Assembly: GCA_030671225.1 (NCBI GenBank)
Contig: DAOVAE010000084.1
Span: 1-5,840, forward strand
Reading direction: 5' to 3'
Length of the DNA stretch: 5,840 nt
Origin: Desulfobacteraceae bacterium
GTDB lineage: Bacteria > Desulfobacterota > Desulfobacteria > Desulfobacterales > UBA11574
Shown: positions 1-5,077 of the stretch, piece by piece
Position numbering within the stretch: the stretch's first letter is position 1
How the letters are laid out: each line of letters begins with the position of its first letter
Notes under the pieces: generated by a model
Database searches by the model: none
What the model was told of the DNA's origin: nothing
Seen by the model: only the letters and a program-made list of their open reading frames with translations
Translations under genes and position numbers: made by a program

Positions 1-2167
1 ATCGTCCGGATTTGCCGATTGTGGCAAACACCTCAAAGGGCTGACCTTCATATTCGGTTACAGTGACATAAAGCTGGCCATATCCTGTATTCATCTTGGA
101 AGTGAACCCTTCAAGTATTTCGGGGCGTTCTTTGACCGTGGTAATAGAAGTGTCAACAAGTTTGTCCTTTGCAGCAATCGAAAGCACCTGATTTTCCTTG
201 CTCCCGTCCCTGTATATAGTAACTCCTTTGCAATCCAACTCATGAGCCAGATTATAGATCTTTAATACATCATCCACCGTAGCATCACTGGACAGATTGA
301 CAGTCTTTGAAACCGCGTTGTCGGTATGCTTCTGAAAGGCGGTCTGCATACGGATATGCCATTCCGGGGATACATCATGGGCTGTTACAAAGACTTTACG
401 AATATCCTCTGGTATTTCGTCTATATGCTGAACACCCCCTTCAAGGGCGATTGTATCCATCAACTCAGAACTGTAAAAACCTCTTTTTCTGGCTACATTT
501 TCAAAGTATGGATTCACCTCTAATAATTTGTCATTATCCATAACGTTTCTGACAAAACTCAAGGCAAAAAGCGGTTCGACACCGCTGGAGCAGTTCGAAA
601 TTATGCTCAACGTACCGGTTGGTGCAATGGTGGTAGTAGTGGCATTTCGATAAGTGCATGATTTCTTGTCTTTAAAAATGCTTTTATAGAAATTTTCAAA
701 CACCCCTCTCTTTTCAGCCAGACATTTTGAGGCTTCGTGGGACTCTTTTTGAATGAAACCCATCACTTCTTCTGCTATTTCAAGGGCCTTTTCTGAGTTA
801 TAGGGGATTTTCAACTGATAAAGTAAATCTGCAAACCCCATGACCCCAAGACCAATTTTACGATTACCTCTAACCATTGTGTCGATTTCCGGGAGAGGGT
901 ATTTGGACATGTCTATAGTATTGTCCAGAAAGCGAACACTCCAAAATACGACATCCTTTAAGCCCTTGTAGTCGATAGCCGGTTCTTCATTATAATACGT
1001 TACAAATTTGGCCAGATTGATGGAGCCCAGGTTGCATGCTTCCATTGGAAGCAACGGTTGTTCTCCACAAGGATTGGTACTCTCTATTTCTCCCAATGCA
1101 GGAGTCGGATTGTCTTTGTTTAGTCTGTCTAAAAAAATTATGCCCGGATCTCCATTTTGCCAGGCCTGTTCCAACAAAGCTTGATAAACTTCTCCAGCAC
1201 TCAGTTCACCGGCCTTTGCATTGTCGCGAGGGTCTATCAAATCGTAGTTAATTCCTTTTGTCACCGCTTCCATAAACACATCCGTAACACCGACCGAGAT
1301 ATTGAAGTTGTTCAGATCTTTATTATTTTTCTTACTGTAGATGAAATCCATAATATCTGGATGATCTACCCTCAAAATGGCCATGTTGGCCCCTCGGCGA
1401 GTTCCTCCCTGTTTGACCTGCTCTGTTGCCGTGTTAAATATTTTCATAAAAGAAACCGGTCCCGAAGCAATTCCGCCGGTTGTTCCCACCCTGCTGTTTT
1501 TTGGTCGCAGACGTGAAAAAGAAAAACCGGTACCTCCGCCCGATTTATGGATAATGGCGGCATTCTTTAAAGAATCAAAAATCCCATCCATGCTGTCCTC
1601 AACCGGTAAAACAAAGCAAGCCGCCAGTTGACCCAGTCTGCGTCCGGCATTCATCAGTGTTGGAGAATTGGGTAAAAATTTGAACTCCGTCATCATATTG
1701 TAAAAAATATTTTCCATCTTTTTTACATTGCCGTCGTTACCATACTTTTTTTCCGCCTTTGCGATGTGCCGGGCTACCCTTTTGAACATCTTTTCCGGAG
1801 TCTCTACAATTTTTCCTTTTCTATCCTTCTTAAGATATCTTCTTTTTAAAACATTTTCTGCATTTCCTGAAAGTTTTAGACCATTTTTTATAAACATAGA
1901 CTTATCCAGCCTAATCGGCGATATTTCTTTTAATCCGTATTCCAGCAATTTTGTCTGAATAATTTTATCTAAAACTGACATGGTAATGGTATGATTCTTC
2001 ATATTGGCTATTTCTTCTCGCAGAAATCGGCTGATATCCATGGCCTGATCAGTTTTAATGGGGTTTGCTTTAGTAAGGATATTTGAAAATAGTCGATCAT
2101 CCCACTTGTAGGCGGTTAAATCGAAACTTCCTTGTTCCGTAATTAAAATTTTACCTTTTGAACCCAT
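1..2167 (-). CDS. nrdJ: Adenosylcobalamin-dependent (class II) ribonucleotide reductase, C-terminus cut by window edge
   Basis: Reduces ribonucleotides to deoxyribonucleotides in the cytoplasm, using a thiyl radical generated with adenosylcobalamin; it needs no oxygen and no separate radical subunit. Translation of the minus strand from ATG at 2167 stays open for 722 codons to the window edge. Visible landmarks: NSPTLMNAG (167-175), first redox cysteine C184 in LAACFVLP, GGTRRGAN (254-261), the active-site NPCGE with thiyl cysteine C367 and E369, the second redox cysteine C378 in EACNLGS (11 residues after C367, the same spacing as C322/C333 of Thermotoga maritima NrdJ), and APTGT (515-519). 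The last residues, ending in FEVFATIGKSG, match the conserved C-terminal region of NrdJ, so probably 100 or more residues lie outside the window. Residues 1-90 resemble a degenerate ATP-cone. The start is supported by GGGAG seven bases upstream. A B12-free class I or III enzyme is excluded by the overall NrdJ pattern. Confidence 0.97.
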   Translation of the reverse strand, partial: MGSKGKILITEQGSFDLTAYKWDDRLFSNILTKANPIKTDQAMDISRFLREEIANMKNHTITMSVLDKIIQTKLLEYGLKEISPIRLDKSMFIKNGLKLSGNAENVLKRRYLKKDRKGKIVETPEKMFKRVARHIAKAEKKYGNDGNVKKMENIFYNMMTEFKFLPNSPTLMNAGRRLGQLAACFVLPVEDSMDGIFDSLKNAAIIHKSGGGTGFSFSRLRPKNSRVGTTGGIASGPVSFMKIFNTATEQVKQGGTRRGANMAILRVDHPDIMDFIYSKKNNKDLNNFNISVGVTDVFMEAVTKGINYDLIDPRDNAKAGELSAGEVYQALLEQAWQNGDPGIIFLDRLNKDNPTPALGEIESTNPCGEQPLLPMEACNLGSINLAKFVTYYNEEPAIDYKGLKDVVFWSVRFLDNTIDMSKYPLPEIDTMVRGNRKIGLGVMGFADLLYQLKIPYNSEKALEIAEEVMGFIQKESHEASKCLAEKRGVFENFYKSIFKDKKSCTYRNATTTTIAPTGTLSIISNCSSGVEPLFALSFVRNVMDNDKLLEVNPYFENVARKRGFYSSELMDTIALEGGVQHIDEIPEDIRKVFVTAHDVSPEWHIRMQTAFQKHTDNAVSKTVNLSSDATVDDVLKIYNLAHELDCKGVTIYRDGSKENQVLSIAAKDKLVDTSITTVKERPEILEGFTSKMNTGYGQLYVTVTEYEGQPFEVFATIGKSGR

Positions 2168-2226
2168 TGCCCATCTCCCGTATGGTTATTATCGGAATCT
2201 TTTGGACTCCATTCTAATCAGTAACA

Positions 2227-2254
2227 TTTATACAAAAATATGACAAGTTCTCAA
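2227..2254 (-). promoter_or_regulatory. Probable sigma70-type promoter of nrdJ
   Basis: On the minus strand TTGAGA (2254-2249) is followed after 16 bases by TATAAA (2232-2227). Each hexamer is one mismatch from consensus. Transcription would start near 2219, giving a leader of about 50 bases before the nrdJ ATG at 2167. It lies downstream of both minus-strand hairpins, so a transcript from here would avoid them. Inference from sequence only. Confidence 0.5.
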
Positions 2255-2276
2255 TGCAAACAAATTGTTTTTTCGG

Positions 2277-2305
2277 AAAAAAGAATCCTGGTCCAAAAGA
2301 CCAGG
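2277..2305 (-). terminator. Intrinsic terminator or attenuator hairpin upstream of nrdJ
   Basis: On the minus strand CCTGGTC (2305-2299), a five-base TTTTG loop and GACCAGG (2293-2287) form a perfect 7-bp stem. It is followed by ATTC and a run of six T (2282-2277). It lies downstream of the response regulator gene and upstream of nrdJ. It can be the terminator for read-through from the response regulator, or an attenuator if nrdJ is transcribed from the NrdR-box region near 2400. The plus strand has only four T after the same stem and no gene to terminate. Confidence 0.55.
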
Positions 2306-2315
2306 TTTTCAGTGT

Positions 2316-2367
2316 CAAAAAGAAAAACAAACCTACCAGAACCAGCTAAATTCTACAAGTAGGTCTG
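2316..2367 (-). terminator. Second terminator-like hairpin between response regulator and nrdJ
   Basis: On the minus strand CAGACCTAC (2367-2359) can pair with GTAGGTTTG (2336-2328): nine pairs including one G-U, with a 22-base loop. The next bases are TTTTTCTTTTTG (2327-2316), an interrupted T-tract. The long loop makes it a weaker candidate than the hairpin at 2287-2305. Its position just before that one suggests a tandem terminator or a structured leader. Confidence 0.4.
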
Positions 2368-2390
2368 TCAGAAAGCGCGGGTTTTTATCC

Positions 2391-2425
2391 TCTTTCACAC
2401 TATATATAGTATGTCAAGAAAAAAA
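2391..2425. repeat. 35-bp direct repeat, copy 1
   Basis: This segment matches 2988-3022 at 29 of 35 positions without gaps. It includes 17 consecutive identical bases, gtatgtcaagaaaaaaa at 2409-2425. With a one-base gap the similarity continues on the right into CAATAT (2430-2435 against 3028-3033). Read on the minus strand it contains TTGACA (2417-2412), a perfect -35 hexamer, but I find no good -10 at normal spacing. The two copies are 597 bp apart and bracket the orphan response regulator gene. Confidence 0.75.
2397..2412 (-). promoter_or_regulatory. NrdR box (strong), upstream of nrdJ
   Basis: ACACTATATATAGTAT matches 15 of 16 positions of the known NrdR-box consensus acaCwAtATaTwGtgt. 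NrdR is the ATP-cone repressor of ribonucleotide reductase genes, so a box upstream of nrdJ is expected. It directly abuts the minus-strand TTGACA, a repressor-like position. It lies 230 bp from the nrdJ start, which is far for direct control of the promoter at 2227-2254. A promoter at this box with a long leader is the alternative. Confidence 0.7.
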
Positions 2426-2426
2426 G

Positions 2427-2442
2427 CCCCAATATCTGCTCA
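2427..2442 (-). promoter_or_regulatory. Weak partner NrdR half-box
   Basis: The segment matches 9 of 16 consensus positions, with one intact CAATAT half-site. Its centre is 30 bp from that of the strong box at 2397-2412. NrdR boxes usually occur in pairs separated by whole helical turns, so the spacing is the main support. On its own this site would not be called. Confidence 0.35.
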
Positions 2443-2481
2443 TATCCCTGTAAAAAAGAAAAAAACAATCTAAACAATTTT

Positions 2482-2871
2482 TTAGTTCAAATGAGTCTTG
2501 TGCTGGAGGGCTTGACTGGCTACACGCACGAGTGTCTCCTTTCGAACAGGCTTAGACAGGTAATCAAAGGCTCCCAGTCGAGTCGCATCCGCTTTAGTCT
2601 CGACATTCGGCGAACCCGTTATAATGATAACAGGACAATCCAGATCCCTTTTTCTAACCTCCCTGAGTATATCAATTCCAGTATGGGTGCCGAGAGCAAC
2701 ATCTGTGATTATCAGATCAATGTCGGTATTGGAAACCGCCTTCAGACCTAATGCATAGTTTTTTGCGGTCAGCACCTCATGTCCTTGGTTGGACAGATGA
2801 GTTTGTAAGACAAACAGGATGCTCTCTTCATCATCAATGATCAAAATTTTTGATATCATCTTTGATCCCAT
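2482..2871 (-). CDS. Stand-alone receiver-domain response regulator
   Basis: A single CheY-like receiver domain of 129 residues with no output domain. Expected active-site residues are present: acidic pair D13-D14 in LIIDDEE, phospho-acceptor D57 in LIITDVAL, switch threonine T85 in IIITGS, and the K107-P108 pair in DYLSKPV with Y104. The C-terminal helix resembles receivers of NtrC-type regulators, so it may descend from a longer protein or pass phosphate or signals by protein contact. No histidine kinase lies in the window, so the partner is unknown. The first ATG (2871) has no visible ribosome-binding site, whereas the fifth codon (ATG at 2859) has GGGA six bases upstream; the true product may be 125 residues. 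It is divergent from the hydrolase at 3062 and co-directional with nrdJ, with two terminator-like hairpins between. Confidence 0.93.
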   Translation of the reverse strand: MGSKMISKILIIDDEESILFVLQTHLSNQGHEVLTAKNYALGLKAVSNTDIDLIITDVALGTHTGIDILREVRKRDLDCPVIIITGSPNVETKADATRLGAFDYLSKPVRKETLVRVASQALQHKTHLN

Positions 2872-2987
2872 AAAGTGGAATTGTTATAAAAAGTGTGACC
2901 CTTTTCTGATATTATGTTAAGTGCTAACAAGACTTTGAAAAACAATCTTACTATTTTTTATTAACGTCATAAAGAGCATGTTTTCTT

Positions 2988-3022
2988 TCTTTCATGGAAC
3001 ATATTGTATGTCAAGAAAAAAA
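2988..3022. repeat. 35-bp direct repeat, copy 2
   Basis: This is the partner of 2391-2425: 29 of 35 identical positions, with 3006-3022 exactly equal to 2409-2425. The minus-strand TTGACA is at 3014-3009. TGAAAGA lies at the same distance downstream of TTGACA in both copies, but neither copy shows a TATAAT-like hexamer there. Confidence 0.75.
2994..3009. promoter_or_regulatory. Weak NrdR-like box in repeat copy 2
   Basis: ATGGAACATATTGTAT matches 11 of 16 NrdR-box positions and occupies the place in copy 2 that the strong box occupies in copy 1. Its centre is 31 bp from that of the box at 3025-3040, the classic spacing for an NrdR pair. Confidence 0.4.
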
Positions 3023-3024
3023 TA

Positions 3025-3040
3025 ACACAATATATAGGAT
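3025..3040. promoter_or_regulatory. NrdR-like box between response regulator and hydrolase
   Basis: ACACAATATATAGGAT matches 14 of 16 positions of the NrdR consensus acaCwAtATaTwGtgt. It ends 21 bases before the hydrolase ATG at 3062, so a bound repressor would sit on or near the hydrolase promoter. It is also upstream of the divergent response regulator. Neither neighbour is a usual NrdR target, so this is either a new regulon member or a remnant of a duplicated nrd control region. Confidence 0.5.
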
Positions 3041-3061
3041 GCGAATAAAGAAAGATTGAAA

Positions 3062-3904
3062 ATGAATATTCTGGCTAAAATCGTTACATGGACAATCTTT
3101 TTATATCTTGCCTATTGTGGCTTTCTTTTCATGATGCAGCGGCAAATGCTGTTTCCCCGTTATCTTATTGAGACCCCTTCTAATAATGAAGATATTTCCG
3201 GCCTGGAAAAGATATGGATAGATACAAGTTTTGGAAAGGTCGAAACATGGTTCTTACCTCCGGCTGACAGCCGAGTTTCAGGGCCGGCGCCGGCGGTTAT
3301 TTTCGCACATGGAAACGGAGAACTCATCGACTTCTGGCCACGTGAACTCAAAAAGTTCAATCGTTTCGGAATAGGTGTGTTATTGGTGGAGTATCCCGGA
3401 TATGGTCGGTCAGCGGGGACTCCCTCTCAAAAAAGCATCACAGAGGCATTTGCCGGTGCTTACGATGCTCTTGTAGCACGGGAAGATGTCGATCCTTCCA
3501 GAATTGTTCTGTTAGGCCGTTCTGTGGGCGGCGGCGCGATTTGTACACTTGCTGTTAACCGGCCTTCGGCGGCGCTTATTTTGATGTCAACGTTTATCAG
3601 CACTCGTTCATTTGCGTCAAAATACTTTTTCCCCGCGTTTCTTGTCCGGGATCCGTTTGATAATCTCGCCGTCGTCGGTAATTACCAGGAACCGGTTCTT
3701 GTTGTTCACGGCAAGTTCGACGATATCATTCCATACTCGCATGGAAAAGCCCTTTACAAAGCAGCAAAACAAGCCAAAATGATAACCTATGAAAGCGGAC
3801 ACAATGATTGCCCTCCGAACTGGGACACCTTCTGGCACGATATTGAAACATTTCTACATGATTCCGATCTTATTAAACATCCTCAGCGAACTCTAGTGAA
3901 ATAG
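3062..3904 (+). CDS. Membrane-anchored alpha/beta hydrolase, BEM46/ABHD13-like
   Basis: A serine hydrolase of 280 residues. Residues 7-25 form one hydrophobic helix that is probably an uncleaved N-terminal membrane anchor. Then come a strand and the oxyanion-loop motif AHGNGE (82-87), EYPGYGRS (110-117), the nucleophile S154 in GRSVGG, catalytic D220 in HGKFDDIIP, and H247 in ESGHNDCP, giving a complete Ser-Asp-His triad. The pattern matches the BEM46/ABHD13/YfhR group of alpha/beta hydrolases, whose substrates are poorly known; an esterase or thioesterase role is possible but unproven. I chose ATG at 3062 because AAAGA lies six bases upstream; a TTG at 3056 would add two residues and is less likely. 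It is divergent from the response regulator, with an NrdR-like box just upstream. No clear terminator follows. Confidence 0.93.
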   Translation: MNILAKIVTWTIFLYLAYCGFLFMMQRQMLFPRYLIETPSNNEDISGLEKIWIDTSFGKVETWFLPPADSRVSGPAPAVIFAHGNGELIDFWPRELKKFNRFGIGVLLVEYPGYGRSAGTPSQKSITEAFAGAYDALVAREDVDPSRIVLLGRSVGGGAICTLAVNRPSAALILMSTFISTRSFASKYFFPAFLVRDPFDNLAVVGNYQEPVLVVHGKFDDIIPYSHGKALYKAAKQAKMITYESGHNDCPPNWDTFWHDIETFLHDSDLIKHPQRTLVK

Positions 3905-3969
3905 ATCCGAGCAAATTCTTCATGAGAGATTCGGGTTAGTCCCGGCGTTCATAATAACCTCCCATGTCG

Positions 3970-4034
3970 CATTTTTATATAGATCTGGTTTGTTTTGGTT
4001 AGTATGGGTTCGTATAAGCATAAATATAAAAATG
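3970..4034. repeat. 11-bp inverted repeat upstream of the regulator promoter
   Basis: CATTTTTATAT (3970-3980) and ATATAAAAATG (4024-4034) are exact reverse complements separated by 43 bases. The right arm ends two bases before the -35 hexamer at 4037. It could be a pair of operator half-sites for autoregulation by the HTH protein, or chance in AT-rich DNA. Confidence 0.4.
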
Positions 4035-4036
4035 TA

Positions 4037-4065
4037 TTGACATATAATAACGACTAATCTATAAG
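4037..4065 (+). promoter_or_regulatory. Sigma70-type promoter of the regulator-tupA operon
   Basis: A perfect -35 TTGACA (4037-4042) is followed by a 17-base spacer and TATAAG (4060-4065), five of six matches to the -10 consensus. Transcription would start near 4072, giving a leader of about 67 bases before the ATG at 4139. It is the best promoter in the window and should drive both the regulator and tupA. Confidence 0.7.
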
Positions 4066-4138
4066 CCACGATCATTAATGGTATTTATTATCCCGCCCGG
4101 GACAAAGCTTTGGAAGCCAAAATACCCGAAGGTAAAAA

Positions 4139-5077
4139 ATGAAAAAATTTCTTTCCACCAAAGAAATAGCACAGTTTCTGGATGTGAACGAAAAGATGGT
4201 ATATACCCTCGTGGCCGAAAAAGGACTTCCGGCAACAAAAATCACAGGCAAATGGCTTTTCCCGCGGCACCTGGTGGAGCAATGGATTGAAACCAATACC
4301 ACCAACTATCCCGAGACTGCTACACATCTTCCGCCCTACCATGGATTGCTGATAATAACCGGAAGTAACGACCCGCTTTTAGACCGGACCATTTCTCTTT
4401 TTAACACACTTCATTCCGACCATGTGGCTGTGTTTGGGAACCTGGGGAGTATGGGCGGGCTTAGAGCTTTGCGCAGGAATCTCTGCCACATGGCATCCAG
4501 CCACCTTCTTCAAGATAATGAAGCGGAATATAATTTCGATTTTGCTTCACAAGAACTCGATACCATGCCTGCAGTGGTCAATTTTTGCAAACGCGAACAG
4601 GGAATACTGGTGACAAAGGGGAATCCCAAGAAAATTTTTACAGTAGCGGACCTTGCCAGACCGAACATGAGGATTATAAACCGGCCGCTGGGCACCGGAA
4701 CCCGCCTGCTGCTGGACATGGAATTAAAGAAGGCCGGCATTAACGGTGATAAAATTCACGGTTATCATAATGAGGTAAACCGGCATCTTGATATCGGTCT
4801 TGAGATTCTTGCCGGCCGCGCGGATGCAGGTCCGGGAATACGGGCTGTGGCTGATGTTCTCGATATCGGGTTCATTCCTCTTCGCTGGGAAAGGTACGAT
4901 CTGATGGTCTCCAAGGAACGGTTTTTCGATGAGGGGGTTCAGCTTTTTCTCGGCCTGCTCCATCAAAACGAATTCAGGAATCTGGTGAACGAAAATTCCG
5001 GTTACGATCTTAATCTTTCAGGAAAGATGCTCTATCCTGCGGGCTCAAACTTAAAAGGAAAGGAGCAACCAGTATGA
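4139..5077 (+). CDS. HTH (excisionase-type) regulator with PBP-like anion-binding domain, probable tungstate/molybdate sensor
   Basis: A one-component transcription factor of 312 residues. Residues 1-52 are an excisionase/MerR-like winged helix-turn-helix (STKEIAQFLDVNEKMVYTL, then GKWLFPRHLVEQWI). Residues 68 to about 300 are a periplasmic-binding-protein-like domain of the type found in molybdate-related regulators: ASSHLLQDNEAEYN, VTKGNPKKI, NRPLGTGTRLLLD with GTGTR at 185-189, GRADAGPGI and FIPLRWERYDLM. No signal peptide or membrane segment is present, so it senses its ligand in the cytoplasm. Start: GAAGG six bases before ATG. Its stop overlaps the tupA start (ATGA at 5074-5077), so the two are translationally coupled. 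From this I infer that it controls tupA and probably binds tungstate or molybdate. It differs from ModE, which has an LysR-like HTH and TOBE domains. The ligand and the direction of regulation are not shown by sequence. Confidence 0.92.
   Translation: MKKFLSTKEIAQFLDVNEKMVYTLVAEKGLPATKITGKWLFPRHLVEQWIETNTTNYPETATHLPPYHGLLIITGSNDPLLDRTISLFNTLHSDHVAVFGNLGSMGGLRALRRNLCHMASSHLLQDNEAEYNFDFASQELDTMPAVVNFCKREQGILVTKGNPKKIFTVADLARPNMRIINRPLGTGTRLLLDMELKKAGINGDKIHGYHNEVNRHLDIGLEILAGRADAGPGIRAVADVLDIGFIPLRWERYDLMVSKERFFDEGVQLFLGLLHQNEFRNLVNENSGYDLNLSGKMLYPAGSNLKGKEQPV
5061..5077 (+). promoter_or_regulatory. tupA ribosome-binding site and ATGA stop-start overlap
   Basis: AGGAG (5061-5065) lies eight bases before the tupA ATG at 5074, inside the end of the regulator gene. 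The regulator's TGA (5075-5077) overlaps the tupA ATG by two bases (four-base ATGA junction). This fixes the tupA start and indicates translational coupling. Confidence 0.85.

Larger units (their letters stand above)
2168..2481. other. Gene-free region between nrdJ and the response regulator
   Basis: This 314-bp region has no credible open frame on either strand. From the nrdJ side it holds the likely nrdJ promoter (2227-2254), two minus-strand hairpins with T-tracts, repeat copy 1 with the strong NrdR box, and an A/T-rich stretch directly after the response regulator stop. I checked for a cobalamin riboswitch, because nrdJ uses B12, and did not find its conserved core. Confidence 0.8.
2872..3055. 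other. Divergent intergenic region between response regulator and hydrolase
   Basis: This is an AT-rich region between divergent genes and must hold both promoters. It contains repeat copy 2 and the second NrdR-like box pair, listed separately. A TATAAC (2890-2885 on the minus strand) could be a -10 for the response regulator but lacks a convincing -35. No open frame worth calling is present. Confidence 0.7.
3905..4138. other. Intergenic region upstream of the tungstate locus
   Basis: No gene is visible. The left part has a short hairpin CGGG-ttagt-CCCG (3932-3944) without a T-tract, so I do not call it a terminator for the hydrolase. The right part is very AT-rich and holds an inverted repeat and the promoter listed separately. 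Confidence 0.7.

Noticed and set aside
307..1958. Several plus-strand open frames of 60-120 codons
   Set aside because: All lie inside the continuous minus-strand nrdJ frame, whose translation carries every catalytic motif. The plus-strand products show no family resemblance or ribosome-binding sites.
2168..2400. Cobalamin riboswitch in the nrdJ leader
   Set aside because: The leader has GACACTG, which only resembles part of the B12-box, and none of the other conserved riboswitch segments. B12 riboswitches are expected on B12-independent reductases, not on nrdJ.
2916..2928. CIRCE-like heat-shock operator (gttaagtgctaac)
   Set aside because: Only one half resembles the GAGTGCTAA arm and the matching TTAGCACTC arm at nine bases' distance is missing. 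The neighbouring genes are not chaperones.
2391..3022. Mobile element bounded by direct repeats
   Set aside because: The repeats are far longer and more divergent than target-site duplications. There are no terminal inverted repeats and no transposase or integrase in the 600-bp interval.
3005..3036. Plus-strand promoter for the hydrolase (TTGTAT with AATATA or TATATA)
   Set aside because: The available -35 and -10 candidates are too far apart (19-21 bases) or poorly matched, so I do not call a specific promoter.
3905..3960. Intrinsic terminator after the hydrolase
   Set aside because: Only a 4-bp GC stem (3932-3944) is present, with no following T-tract.
4139..4190. Phage excisionase from an integrated element
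   Set aside because: The excisionase-type HTH is only the first 52 residues of a 312-residue regulator with a ligand-binding domain. No integrase, att site or phage gene is nearby.
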